Assembly (NCBI GenBank): GCA_964369805.1 | Contig: CAYJFM010000019.1 | Span: 1 to 41,324, forward strand | From: CAYJHC01 sp964369805 | GTDB lineage: Bacteria > Bacillota > Clostridia > Peptostreptococcales > Anaerovoracaceae | Direction of reading: 5' to 3' | DNA: 41,324 nt | Notes under the pieces: model-generated | Told to the model about the DNA's origin: nothing | Seen by the model: only the letters and a program-made list of their open reading frames with translations | Databases searched by the model: none | Made by a program: the position numbers and the translations under genes | Shown here: positions 25,224 through 34,358 of the stretch, piece after piece | Layout of the letters: every line of letters starts with the position of its first letter | Numbering within the stretch: position 1 is the first letter of the stretch

Positions 25224-25899
25224 AAGCTACCTCATCTCCAACTATTTTTCCATCAGCGATTGTAATAATTCGATCTGCATCTCTAGCAATTTCTATATCG
25301 TGAGTTATCATAACAACAGTTTGTCCGTATTTTTTGTTTGCAAGCTTCAAAAACTCCATAATCTCTGCACTATTCTTTGAGTCTAGATTTCCTGTAGGTT
25401 CATCTGCTAGAATCAATGTAGGGCTGTTAATTAAAGCTCTCCCGATAGAAGTTCTTTGCTGTTCTCCACCAGAAAGTTGATTTGGTAAATGATTTTCTCT
25501 CTCCTTCAACCCCAGTAAATCTATTAACTCTTTCAAAAACTTTCTATCTGATTTTCTCCCATCTAGTTCCTTTGGCAAACTAATATTTTCTTTTACAGTG
25601 AGAATAGGAATCAAATTAAAGAATTGATATATTAGTCCAACCTGCCTTCTCCTAAAAATTGCTAACTTCTCTTTATTTAAAGAATAAATATCTGTTCCAT
25701 CAATATATACCTTTCCAGATGTAGGCCTGTCCACCCCGCCAATTAAATGCAAAAGCGTTGACTTTCCTGAACCACTAGCCCCCACAATTGCAACAAATTC
25801 ACCCTTATTAACTCCAAAGCTTGTGTTGTCTACAGCCTTAACTTCAAGGTTTCCGTTATTATAGGTTTTCACCAAATTTTCTACTTTTAAGATTTCCAT
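25207..25899 (-). CDS. ABC transporter ATP-binding protein (MacB/LolD type)
   Basis: 230 residues. Walker A GASGSGKST near 39-47, Q-loop region GLIYQFFNL, signature LSGGEQQR, Walker B LILADEPTGNLD and the switch His in MITHD are all present. It belongs to the MacB/LolD/SalX subgroup that partners with FtsX-like permeases. It opens the ATPase-permease-regulator-kinase operon, with AAGGAGG about 8 nt before the ATG. Confidence 0.95.
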   Translation of the reverse strand: MEILKVENLVKTYNNGNLEVKAVDNTSFGVNKGEFVAIVGASGSGKSTLLHLIGGVDRPTSGKVYIDGTDIYSLNKEKLAIFRRRQVGLIYQFFNLIPILTVKENISLPKELDGRKSDRKFLKELIDLLGLKERENHLPNQLSGGEQQRTSIGRALINSPTLILADEPTGNLDSKNSAEIMEFLKLANKKYGQTVVMITHDIEIARDADRIITIADGKIVGDEVAYGRSK

Positions 25900-25921
25900 A
25901 TTATCTTACCTCCTTGAGTTA

Positions 25922-25958
25922 ATTATATTTTTTCAAAATTACATTTGAGTGACATTTG
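25922..25958 (-). promoter_or_regulatory. ABC/two-component operon promoter with direct repeat
   Basis: A TATAAT (25922-25927, minus) lacks a good -35 box. In the -35 region are two exact copies of ACATTTG (25941-25947 and 25952-25958), 11 bp apart. Direct repeats one helical turn apart over a poor -35 are typical of activation by OmpR-type regulators, and one is encoded in this operon. Confidence 0.5.
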
Positions 25959-26054
25959 CCTTTTTTATATTATCATATAATATTAATCTTTACACCTCTT
26001 CAGTTAATAGTCCTTATTTAATTGGTCAAAGAAATATTGATCTTTTTCTTTATT

Positions 26055-26092
26055 AAAAAAGGAAGCCCTTATGTCAATGCATGTAGCTTCCC
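26055..26092 (-). terminator. Terminator after pyrD
   Basis: GGAAGC (26086-26091 on the minus strand) pairs with GCTTCC (26061-26066) and is followed by TTTTTT. It ends the lgt-pyrC-pyrK-pyrD transcript. Confidence 0.75.
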
Positions 26093-26122
26093 CGTTTAAT
26101 TATTTTAGCTCTGTATACTCTA

Positions 26123-27025
26123 TTATATTATCCCTCTAATCTCATCAATTGACTCATACCCATTGTCTTCTAGGTATTTTTCCATTCCAGCTATAATATC
26201 AAGTGCAATATCTGGCTTCATAAAGGTTGCTGTTCCTACTTGAATAGTCTGAGCTCCTGCCATAATAAATTCAATTCCATCTTGCCATGTGGTAATTCCA
26301 CCAAGCCCCATTACTGGAATATCTAATGCCTTTGAAACTTGATGAACCATTCTCAAAGCTATAGGTTTAATTGCTGGTCCTGAAAGTCCTGCATAGGTAT
26401 TGTTAAACACAGGTTTTTTCTTATCTAAATCGATTGCAAGCCCTAGGAAGGTGTTGACTAGAGAAACTCCGTCCGCCCCTTCTTCCTGACACATTTTTGC
26501 AAGGTCTACTATATCTTCAGCATTTGGAGATAGTTTAACTACCATTTTGTGTTTGCAAAGTTTTCTCATTTCTCTTACTAACTCTCTTGCAGGAGCGGTT
26601 TTTACGCCAAAATTCATACCACCACTTTTTACGTTAGGACAAGAAATATTTAATTCTAGAATATCTAAATCAACCTCATTTAGCTTCAGAATTCCTTTTT
26701 CATAATCTTCAACTGAGTGTCCCCCTAGGTTTACAATATTAACAAAGTCTTTACCGTTAACCCAGTCAAGATCCTTCTCAATAAAGGCATCTATTCCTGG
26801 ATTCTCTAAGCCAACACTATTCATGATTCCGCTTGGTGTCTCCCAAATACGAATGCCGTCATTTCCTCCATGTGGGTGTTCAATAAGACCCTTAGATGAA
26901 ATTCCTCCTAGCTTCTCTATATCAAATCTTTTATCTAATTCTCTACCAAATCCACAGGTTCCTGACGCAAGGATTACAGGGTTTTTAAATTCCACCCCAG
27001 CAAATTCTGTTCTTAGTCTACTCAC
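26123..27025 (-). CDS. pyrD: Dihydroorotate dehydrogenase, class 1B catalytic subunit
   Basis: A GTG start at 27025 is chosen because it gives the usual SRLRTEFAGVEFKNP N-terminus and has GTGAGG upstream; it overlaps the pyrK stop by 8 nt. About 301 residues. FMN-site motifs include ILASGTCGFGRE, NISCPNVKSGGM with the catalytic Cys, and GLGGITTWQD. The enzyme oxidises dihydroorotate to orotate and passes electrons to the PyrK subunit and then NAD. Confidence 0.96.
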   Translation of the reverse strand: MSRLRTEFAGVEFKNPVILASGTCGFGRELDKRFDIEKLGGISSKGLIEHPHGGNDGIRIWETPSGIMNSVGLENPGIDAFIEKDLDWVNGKDFVNIVNLGGHSVEDYEKGILKLNEVDLDILELNISCPNVKSGGMNFGVKTAPARELVREMRKLCKHKMVVKLSPNAEDIVDLAKMCQEEGADGVSLVNTFLGLAIDLDKKKPVFNNTYAGLSGPAIKPIALRMVHQVSKALDIPVMGLGGITTWQDGIEFIMAGAQTIQVGTATFMKPDIALDIIAGMEKYLEDNGYESIDEIRGII

Positions 27026-27734
27026 CTTTGAATACCTCACTTCCTTCAAATACTGGACCATCTTCACAGGCAGTCTTATTTCCTGATTTATTTTTACAAG
27101 TACATACCTTACACAGGCCTATTCCACATGCCATTCTATTTTCCATAGATACAAATAGTTTGGCTTTCGCATTTGCTTCTACGCATTTTTTATGCAAAAC
27201 TTCCATCATTATTTCAGGTCCACAGGTCATTATATAATCATACTTTGTTGGATCAATTTTATCTGTAATATATCCACCAATATCGATAGTTAAATTATCA
27301 GCTACCCCTTTATAAGCTTCTTCACAAATTGTTTCATCGCTAAAGCCTAAATATATATCAACTGACTCACAGACCCCAAGTTCTTTATATTTTTTTGCTG
27401 CAAAGTAAAGTGGCGCAATTCCAACACCCCCACCTACTAGTGCTACCTTCCCTGAAATATTTTCAGGAAAACCATTTCCAAGAGGCCCGTCTAATCCTAT
27501 TTCCTCACCAGCTTTCAGTCTGCTAATTAATTCTGTACCTTTTCCAACTACTTTATAAACAAAGCTAACAACACCTTCTTGAGCGTCAAAAACACTAATT
27601 GGCCTACTAAGTACAGGAAAGTCCTCCCATCCTCTCAGCATAAAAAACTGCCCAATTTTAACTTCAGTGTTCCACTCTGCTTCTAGCAAATAGAAATCTT
27701 TTGAAAGTTGCTCGTTTCTAATAATTTTACTCAC
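27018..27734 (-). CDS. pyrK: Dihydroorotate dehydrogenase electron-transfer subunit
   Basis: 238 residues. An FAD-binding domain (VLSRPISVFD) is followed by an NAD-binding segment (VALVGGGVGIAPL). A C-terminal [2Fe-2S] site is formed by Cys in ACGIGLCKVCTC and TACEDGPVF. It pairs with pyrD to make the NAD-dependent heterotetramer. It follows pyrC by 9 nt. Confidence 0.96.
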   Translation of the reverse strand: MSKIIRNEQLSKDFYLLEAEWNTEVKIGQFFMLRGWEDFPVLSRPISVFDAQEGVVSFVYKVVGKGTELISRLKAGEEIGLDGPLGNGFPENISGKVALVGGGVGIAPLYFAAKKYKELGVCESVDIYLGFSDETICEEAYKGVADNLTIDIGGYITDKIDPTKYDYIMTCGPEIMMEVLHKKCVEANAKAKLFVSMENRMACGIGLCKVCTCKNKSGNKTACEDGPVFEGSEVFKGE

Positions 27735-27743
27735 TTTTGCCTC

Positions 27744-29033
27744 CTATTTATTATTTTCAAATACAACTGTCCCATTAGCAATTGTATACTTTACTTTTCC
27801 AAATAATTTACTTCCTGTGAATGGAGAATTATGCGACTTTGAGTAATACCCCTTTACTGTCCACTCTTCATCCTCATTAAATATTACAATATCTGCTAAA
27901 GCCCCTTCACTTAAGGTTCCTCCTTCAATGCTGTAAAGCTTCGCTGGATTTAATGACATTTTCTCAATTAAACTACTTACTGTTAAATGTTCTTTTTTTA
28001 CTAAATTAGTCACTCCAAGAGCTAGCGCTGTTTCTAACCCAGTTAACCCACTCGGTGCTTTTGCAATTTCAGTGCTTTTCTCCTCTTCTGTATGAGGAGC
28101 ATGATCTGTTGCAATGATATCTATTGTCCCATCCTTTAACCCCTGAATAATAGCCACTCTATCTGCCTCGGTTCTAAGTGGAGGATTTAACTTTGCAAAT
28201 GACCCTTTCTCTAAAACAGCATCTTCTGTTAGCGAGAAATGCTGAGGAGTTGCTTCCGCCCAAATATCTCCACCTAATTTTTTAAATGTCCTTATCATTT
28301 CAACTGAGTTTTTTGTACTTAAATGCTGCAAGTTAATTCTTGCTCCAGTGTCAATAGCAAGTAAGCAGTCTCTATTTACCATTAATTCTTCTGCAAGGGT
28401 AGTTGCTCCTTTAATACCTAAGCTGTCCGAAACTTCCCCTTGATTTATGCCTGGAGTTTCTATAAAGTTATCATCTTCTTCATGGAGACTTAAAACAATG
28501 TCATTTTCTTTAGCAATCTTCATTGCTTCGTGCATCATTTTTACATCTCCGATTGGAATTCCATCATCACTTGCACCAATAGCTCCACCTTTCACTAAAC
28601 TTGGAAAATCTGTAAATTCTTCCCCTTTTAGTCCTTTTGTTATAGCGCATACTGTATGAACTTTAATGCCTGTTTCTTTCCCTTTTTCTAAAACATAGTC
28701 TACTGTTTCTTGGGTATCTACTGTTGGAATTGTGTTCGCCATGCATACAACCTGAGTGTATCCTCCTGCCATTGCAGCCATTGAGCCACTTATAATATCT
28801 TCCTTATGAGTAAGGCCTGGATCCCTAAAGTGAACATGAATATCGATTAATCCTGGTGCTACAATGCATCCTTTAGCATCAATTATTTGTGTATTTTCTT
28901 TAGCCTCTTCAATATTTGCAAATTCACCAGCATTGGCTATACTCTGCACTTTCCCATCATTTATAAGAATATCTTTTATTTCATTAAGTCCATTAGCTGG
29001 ATCAACTACTCTTCCATTTTTAATTATCAACAC
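27744..29033 (-). CDS. pyrC: Dihydroorotase
   Basis: 429 residues of the amidohydrolase superfamily. DIHVHFRDPG near 60-69 gives the first zinc ligands and IATDHAPHTEEEK the later Asp/His set. This is the class I dihydroorotase that closes carbamoyl-aspartate to dihydroorotate. The start is GTG at 29033 with AAGGGG upstream; it overlaps the end of lgt by 14 nt. Confidence 0.96.
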   Translation of the reverse strand: MLIIKNGRVVDPANGLNEIKDILINDGKVQSIANAGEFANIEEAKENTQIIDAKGCIVAPGLIDIHVHFRDPGLTHKEDIISGSMAAMAGGYTQVVCMANTIPTVDTQETVDYVLEKGKETGIKVHTVCAITKGLKGEEFTDFPSLVKGGAIGASDDGIPIGDVKMMHEAMKIAKENDIVLSLHEEDDNFIETPGINQGEVSDSLGIKGATTLAEELMVNRDCLLAIDTGARINLQHLSTKNSVEMIRTFKKLGGDIWAEATPQHFSLTEDAVLEKGSFAKLNPPLRTEADRVAIIQGLKDGTIDIIATDHAPHTEEEKSTEIAKAPSGLTGLETALALGVTNLVKKEHLTVSSLIEKMSLNPAKLYSIEGGTLSEGALADIVIFNEDEEWTVKGYYSKSHNSPFTGSKLFGKVKYTIANGTVVFENNK

Positions 29034-29820
29034 TTTTTACCCCTTTTCGTCTATCTATGCAAATCCATATTACTACAGCCACAAGTATTCCTATACTTAT
29101 CCATTGAGATGTTGAAAAAGGACCATAAATTCCTCTATACGCATCTCCCCTAGCAAATTCCAAAATAAATCTAATTACAGCATATGAGCCTAAATATATC
29201 TTCATTAAATGGCCTTTGAATTTTTCCTTTTTTAAAAATATAAATAGTATTATAAATATTATTAAATTCAAGCTAGCTTCTACTAACTGTACGGGAAATC
29301 TAGTCGCTCCATTAGCCATCTCAACAATGCTATAATTGTATTCAAATCCATGTTTACATTCTATGCCAAAACAGCATCCTGATAAAAAGCATCCTATCCT
29401 TCCAAAGAAGTGAAACAGTGGTATTGTTGTCGCTCCTATATCCGAAAATTTAATTATATTTAGTTTCATTAAGTGAGCTGCAAGATATCCTGCACCAAGG
29501 CCTCCAATAAGCCCTCCATAAAAAACAGAGCCACCAAAGATCCCTATTACTAAATCTAACTTTTCTTTTGCTCCTCCTACTCCCCATGCTTCAACAATAC
29601 TTGGAAAGTGCTCCACAAGAGATATAATCCCAAAAAGTAAGTGGCCTCCTAGTAATAGCCCCATTGCAGCTGATACTAAAACTACCACCATATCTTCTTC
29701 TTTTTCTCCTGATTTTTTCGTCATAAGAGCAGCATAAAAGGCCGCCACTATAGCACCTATAAATGCCATTATTTGATAGTATGTAAACTCTACACCAAAA
29801 ATTTCTATTTGTTCAAACAT
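29020..29820 (-). CDS. lgt: Prolipoprotein diacylglyceryl transferase
   Basis: 266 residues with about seven membrane helices. The Lgt signature FFGRIGCFLSGCCFG near 134-148 is clear, with RFPVQLVEA and RFILEFARGD also matching. It attaches diacylglycerol to the lipobox Cys of prolipoproteins in the membrane. It is the first gene of the lgt-pyrC-pyrK-pyrD unit, an unusual partner for pyrimidine genes. Confidence 0.95.
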   Translation of the reverse strand: MFEQIEIFGVEFTYYQIMAFIGAIVAAFYAALMTKKSGEKEEDMVVVLVSAAMGLLLGGHLLFGIISLVEHFPSIVEAWGVGGAKEKLDLVIGIFGGSVFYGGLIGGLGAGYLAAHLMKLNIIKFSDIGATTIPLFHFFGRIGCFLSGCCFGIECKHGFEYNYSIVEMANGATRFPVQLVEASLNLIIFIILFIFLKKEKFKGHLMKIYLGSYAVIRFILEFARGDAYRGIYGPFSTSQWISIGILVAVVIWICIDRRKGVKSVDN

Positions 29821-29858
29821 TATTGCATATCCTATTCTGTTATTTTGTCATTCTTTAT

Positions 29859-29887
29859 AGTTTATATCAGTGTTTATAGTCTGTCAA
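29859..29887 (-). promoter_or_regulatory. Promoter of lgt-pyrC-pyrK-pyrD
   Basis: Minus strand TTGACA (29882-29887), 17-nt spacer, TAAACT (29859-29864), about 35 nt before the lgt ATG. The rest of the 29821-30106 divergent gap shows no gene. Confidence 0.75.
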
Positions 29888-30106
29888 GAATGGCTATAGG
29901 AAAGATAGCATAAAATGAGAAAATGAGAAGGATTTTACGCTTCCCTCGTTCCACTCTTGTCACGAAAAATATCAAACGAACATCTTTAATTATATTCAGA
30001 ATTATGGTACTCTGAAAACAAATTACTTTAAATGATATAAGGGACTCTTAAATGCAATTTCATTAGTATGCTAACTTACCTTATGTCTTAATCAAAAGGA
30101 GCTATT

Positions 30107-30574
30107 ATGAGCACAACCCTTAAGAAGTCTAACAATGACACTATAAATCCAAGTCTTATTTTTATAGGAGAAATTGAAACTCCCTATAAAACCTTAGATG
30201 ATTGCCCTCGCAATATATCTCCTGACGGTCCAGAGTGCAGACTACATATTTATGAAAACTACAACGAAGGCTTATTTGGTTTAACTAAGGGTGAAAAGAT
30301 ATTAATACTCTATTGGTTAAACATGGCAGAAAGGACTGTTAACATTTCTATACCAAGAGATAATGGCACTGCAAAGGGAACTTTTGCTCTAAGGACACCT
30401 GTCAGACCTAATCCTATAGGAGCTGCTGTCCTTGAAATATCAGAGATTAGAGGTAACACTTTAATTGTAAAAGGCCTCGATTGCCTTAATGGAACAAAAC
30501 TAATTGATATAAAACCTAGCATGGATATGAATCTTCCACCTAAAGCATCAAGAACTTCTAAAGGAGGGCTTTAA
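30107..30574 (+). CDS. trmO: TrmO/TsaA-family tRNA methyltransferase
   Basis: 155 residues, the size of the core TsaA domain. Motifs are FIGEIETPYKTLDDCPRN at the start, LWLNMAERT-like LYWLNMAERT, FALRTPVRPNPIG (the SAM-site signature) and GLDCLNGTKLIDIKP. The family methylates the N6 of t6A37 in tRNA using SAM. AAAAGGAGCTATT precedes the ATG. The gene lacks the C-terminal extension seen in E. coli TrmO. It is one of only three plus-strand genes here. Confidence 0.85.
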   Translation: MSTTLKKSNNDTINPSLIFIGEIETPYKTLDDCPRNISPDGPECRLHIYENYNEGLFGLTKGEKILILYWLNMAERTVNISIPRDNGTAKGTFALRTPVRPNPIGAAVLEISEIRGNTLIVKGLDCLNGTKLIDIKPSMDMNLPPKASRTSKGGL

Positions 30575-30575
30575 T

Positions 30576-31166
30576 ATGAAAATAGTTTGCATCGGAGATA
30601 GCCTCACTTTTGGTTATGGTCTTAAAAATCCAAAAGATAACTGGGTAAACCTGTTAGAAAATTCTACAGGTCATACCTTTATTAATTCTGGGATTAATGG
30701 GAACACCACATTTCAGATGTTGTCCCGCTTTAGCTCAGATGCCCTTTCTTACAGACCTGACTATATCCACATTATGGGTGGAGGCAATGACTATGTATAT
30801 ACTCCTTACACCCATAAAGAGTCTTTTAAAAACATACAGCTTATGGTAGAAGATGCAATTTCCCATGGGGTTTCTCCTATTGTAGGAATTCCTATCTGTG
30901 CCGATCCTGTTTTAACAAAAGCTAGATGGTCAGAAGAAACTGAATTCGAATATGTAAATGAAGAAATTAAGCTATTAAGAAAACTCTTGATATCATTTTG
31001 TCAAGAAAAAGACATAGCTTTTATAGACTACAATAAAGCTTTTGAAGAAGGCATAAAGAACAAAAATATATCTAAATATTCAATAGATGGGCTACATCCT
31101 ACACCAGAGGGTCAAAAGCTATTATTCTTAGCATTTGAAAAAAGTTTCATATGCTGCAATAAGTAA
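30576..31166 (+). CDS. SGNH/GDSL-family hydrolase
   Basis: 196 residues. Block I GDSLTFGYG carries the nucleophile Ser; block III GGGNDYVY has the oxyanion Asn; block V DGLHPTPEG has the Asp-His pair. These enzymes are esterases or lipases, including lysophospholipase L1 and acetyl-esterases. No signal peptide, so probably cytoplasmic. It starts 1 nt after trmO, using AAAGGAGGG at the trmO end, so the two form an operon. The substrate is unknown. Confidence 0.9.
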   Translation: MKIVCIGDSLTFGYGLKNPKDNWVNLLENSTGHTFINSGINGNTTFQMLSRFSSDALSYRPDYIHIMGGGNDYVYTPYTHKESFKNIQLMVEDAISHGVSPIVGIPICADPVLTKARWSEETEFEYVNEEIKLLRKLLISFCQEKDIAFIDYNKAFEEGIKNKNISKYSIDGLHPTPEGQKLLFLAFEKSFICCNK

Positions 31167-31186
31167 GTAAAGAAAGAAAGTCAAAT

Positions 31187-31242
31187 AAAAATTCCTTGCA
31201 AGGTTTCATTTCAAGCATGATCCCTACAAGGAATTATATTTT
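31187..31242. terminator. Bidirectional terminator between convergent genes
   Basis: AATTCCTTG (31190-31198) and CAAGGAATT (31227-31235) form a perfect 9-bp stem with T-rich flanks on both strands. It serves the SGNH gene (plus) and the saccharopine-dehydrogenase-family gene (minus). Confidence 0.75.
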
Positions 31243-31252
31243 TAGGTTATTT

Positions 31253-32533
31253 TTAATATCCTGCTTTTTTTTGAGTATTAGCAAGTGCTTCTGCATTAAA
31301 TTGCTCTGCATATTCTGAGTCCATTTCACGCATTGCTCCTGGGAATTCATACTTGGCCATTAAGTCTACAAATGCTGCTGGTTCAAACTGCTCTGGATTT
31401 TTAACACCAACGCCAGTCCACTTACCTGTAGCAACAAGTTCCATCATTATAACAGGGTTAAATGCTGTTTGAGCTACTACTGCATTTGTACCATATCTTT
31501 CGATACACTCTTGGTTATCAGCAACTTGATATAGATAAATTTCTCTCTCTTTACCATCTTTCTTCCCTTTAACCCATGTGCCAGCACAGCCTTTTCCATA
31601 CATTTTCATTGTTGTTTCAGTTGGATCTGGAATTACCTTACAAAGAAAATCTCTAGGCGCAATTTCTGCATCTCCGACTTTAATTTTCTTCCAAGCCTCA
31701 GCCATTCCCATTTCTCTTAAATTAAGTAGGATTTGTCTTAACTCTCTTGGCACTCCGTATTTAAAGGTTACCCTGTTACACTTAACATGCCTTGGTATCA
31801 TAAGTACTTCTTCGTGCTCAATGTTGATTACCTCTACCTCTCCAATACCTGCTGGGAAATCAAATACTTCTGGTTCCGAAAAATTTTCCGTTGTAAACCA
31901 TCCCTTTTCTTTCTCCCATACTACTGGAGGGTTTAGGCATTCTTCAATAGTTGTCCAAACAGAGAATCCAAAATGGCCTACATCTTCACCATCATAATTG
32001 TCTCCGTCTCTAATCCCTATTTCATCTATTTCATCAAAAAGATATTTTTCAGCATATTTTGCATATACATTAGCCATTCCAGGTTCAACTCCTGATCCTG
32101 CAATTGCCAGTATCCCTTTCTCTTCCCATTCTTCATTCTTGGCATATTGATAATCCCCAAGTTTTATATGTGTTTTATTAAATGGATCTGTCGGATGCAT
32201 TTCAGAAAGTGTCATTGCGCAGTCAATATATCCAACCCCTATTTCATAACATGTATCAAATATGTTTTCGTTAAAAGAAGGATCACATGCATTCATAACA
32301 AAGTTAACATCATGTTTTTCAACTAAATCTTTAATACTCTTGCTATCCCTTGCATTTACAAATTCACCCATGAATCTTTCGTCATCACAGTCTAAGGCAA
32401 CCTTTTTTGCCCTAGCTTCATTATAGTCAGAAAGTATAACCTTTTCTGCCCACATCCCACCTTTTCCTGCTCTTTTAATAATTTTAGCTGCTGAAGATCC
32501 TACTCCGCCAGCTCCGATAATCAATATTTTCAT
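31253..32533 (-). CDS. Saccharopine dehydrogenase-family oxidoreductase
   Basis: 426 residues. The Rossmann motif IIGAGGVGSSAAKII opens the protein, and the catalytic-domain segments YIDCAMTLSEMH and GSGVEPGMANVYAKY match the saccharopine dehydrogenase / carboxynorspermidine dehydrogenase superfamily. These NAD(P)-dependent enzymes act on opine-type or amino-acid imines in lysine or polyamine metabolism. Which substrate is used cannot be told. It is monocistronic, with AGTAGGAGG before the ATG and a 14-bp palindrome (32552-32565) in its leader. Confidence 0.85.
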   Translation of the reverse strand: MKILIIGAGGVGSSAAKIIKRAGKGGMWAEKVILSDYNEARAKKVALDCDDERFMGEFVNARDSKSIKDLVEKHDVNFVMNACDPSFNENIFDTCYEIGVGYIDCAMTLSEMHPTDPFNKTHIKLGDYQYAKNEEWEEKGILAIAGSGVEPGMANVYAKYAEKYLFDEIDEIGIRDGDNYDGEDVGHFGFSVWTTIEECLNPPVVWEKEKGWFTTENFSEPEVFDFPAGIGEVEVINIEHEEVLMIPRHVKCNRVTFKYGVPRELRQILLNLREMGMAEAWKKIKVGDAEIAPRDFLCKVIPDPTETTMKMYGKGCAGTWVKGKKDGKEREIYLYQVADNQECIERYGTNAVVAQTAFNPVIMMELVATGKWTGVGVKNPEQFEPAAFVDLMAKYEFPGAMREMDSEYAEQFNAEALANTQKKAGY

Positions 32534-32551
32534 ACTAAGCCTCCTACTTAC

Positions 32552-32565
32552 TTGCCAAATGGCAA
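32552..32565. promoter_or_regulatory. Palindrome in the leader of the saccharopine-dehydrogenase-family gene
   Basis: TTGCCAAATGGCAA has five-base arms (TTGCC/GGCAA) that extend to six with TGCCA/TGGCA pairing. It lies about 20 nt before the start codon, where it could be an operator or a small hairpin. No regulator is identified. Confidence 0.35.
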
Positions 32566-32684
32566 TTATTCTAAAATAGAGTTATTACTTAATACTAGTT
32601 TAACAATCTAAAATATCAATTTCAATTAGTAGTTTGCCAAAAAAAGGTAATTCGTTTGCTTAAATATTGCAAATTGTCTGAATA

Positions 32685-34316
32685 TTACATCATACCTGGC
32701 ATTCCGCCTCCCATTGGCGGCATTGCCATTGCTGGCTCATCTGCTGGTAAATCAACAACACAGCTTTCTGTAGTTAATAGCATAGCTGATGCAGATGCAG
32801 CATTTTGTAATGCAGACCTTGTAACCTTTGCTGGATCAACAATACCTGCTGATAGCATGTCCTCATAAACCTCAGTATATGCATTAAATCCAACGCCAAC
32901 TTCCTTTTTCTTGATTTCAGCAATTACAACACTTCCTTCAAACCCTGCATTTTCTGCAATTTGTCTAACTGGTTCTTCTAAGGCTCTAACTACTATAGAT
33001 GCACCTATCTTAACATCCCCTTCTAGTGTTTCTGCATAAGCACTTGTCGCTGGTATAGCATTTGCTAGGGCAACACCACCTCCAGGAACAATTCCTTCCT
33101 CTACAGCTGCCATGGTTGCGTTTAGGGCATCTTCAATTCTTAGCTTTCTTTCTTTTAGCTCTGTTTCTGTAGCTGCACCAACCTTAATTACTGCAACACC
33201 ACCACAAAGCTTAGCAAGTCTTTCTTGTGATTTCTCTCTATCAAAGTCAGAATCTGTTTCTGCAATAATTTTTCTAATACCTGCAATTCTTGCTTCTATC
33301 TCTTCTTTATCTCCAGCTCCATCAACTATAGTTGTAAAGTCTTTGCTGATTTTCACTGTAGAAGCTGTTCCTAACATGTCAATAGTTGCTTCCTTAATAT
33401 CATATCCTAGTTCTTCAGAAATAACAGTAGCTCCCGTTAATACAGCAATATCTTCTACTAAAGCTTTTCTTCTTTCTCCAAATCCAGGAGCTTTAACTGC
33501 CACACAGTCAAATGTACCTCTTAATTTATTTACAACGATTGTTGCTAGGGCTTCTCCCTCAACATCTTCAGCAATAATAAGTAGTTTTTTTCCTGCTTTA
33601 ACTACTTGCTCTAAAATTGGCAAAATATCTTGTATGTTAGAAATTTTCTTGTCAGTTAATAGGATGCACGGATTTTCTAAAACTGCTTCCATTTTTTCAG
33701 TGTCACTTACCATGTATGCAGATAGGTATCCTCTATCAAATTGCATACCTTCAACTACATCTAGAGTTGTTCCCATTGATTTTGACTCTTCAATTGAAAT
33801 AACGCCATCTTTCCCTACTTTTTCCATTGCTTCTGCAATTAGATCTCCGATTTCTGCATTATCTGATGAAACAGCTGCTACCTGAGCAATGCTTGCTTTA
33901 TCAGATACCTCTTGAGAGTTTTTCTTGATTTCAGCTACAGCAACATCAACTGCTCCTTGAATACCTCTTTTTATCATCATTGGATTTGATCCAGCAACTA
34001 CATTTTTGAAGCCTTCTTTAATAATTGCTTGTGCTAAAAGTGTTGCTGTTGTTGTTCCGTCTCCAGCAACATCATTTGTTTTAGTAGCTACTTCTTTTAC
34101 AAGTTGAGCTCCCATGTTTTCAACTGAGTCTTCCAGTTCGATTTCTTTTGCAATAGTTACACCGTCATTTGTGATAAGTGGTGATCCATATTTTCTTTCA
34201 AGAAGAACATTTCTTCCTTTTGGTCCAATTGTAATTTTAACTGTATTAGCTAGTTTATCTACACCAGCTTGTAACTTCGCTCTTGCATCCTCGCTATAAA
34301 ATATATCTTTCGCCAT
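32685..34316 (-). CDS. groL: Chaperonin GroEL
   Basis: 543 residues, full length. It has the ATP-site motif GDGTTTATLLA, the family signature AAVEEGIVPGGG, and the typical C-terminal tail MPPMGGGMPGMM. It forms the double-ring folding chamber in the cytoplasm. GGAGAAGT precedes the ATG, 42 nt after groES in the same CIRCE-controlled transcript. Confidence 0.99.
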   Translation of the reverse strand: MAKDIFYSEDARAKLQAGVDKLANTVKITIGPKGRNVLLERKYGSPLITNDGVTIAKEIELEDSVENMGAQLVKEVATKTNDVAGDGTTTATLLAQAIIKEGFKNVVAGSNPMMIKRGIQGAVDVAVAEIKKNSQEVSDKASIAQVAAVSSDNAEIGDLIAEAMEKVGKDGVISIEESKSMGTTLDVVEGMQFDRGYLSAYMVSDTEKMEAVLENPCILLTDKKISNIQDILPILEQVVKAGKKLLIIAEDVEGEALATIVVNKLRGTFDCVAVKAPGFGERRKALVEDIAVLTGATVISEELGYDIKEATIDMLGTASTVKISKDFTTIVDGAGDKEEIEARIAGIRKIIAETDSDFDREKSQERLAKLCGGVAVIKVGAATETELKERKLRIEDALNATMAAVEEGIVPGGGVALANAIPATSAYAETLEGDVKIGASIVVRALEEPVRQIAENAGFEGSVVIAEIKKKEVGVGFNAYTEVYEDMLSAGIVDPAKVTRSALQNAASASAMLLTTESCVVDLPADEPAMAMPPMGGGMPGMM

Positions 34317-34358
34317 TATAACTTCTCCTTATATTTTTTAATCATTCTCTCAATTTAT

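Noticed and set aside
32560..32684. Terminator after groEL
   Set aside because: Only a 5-bp TTTGC/GCAAA stem with a large loop precedes a T-run; too weak to call.
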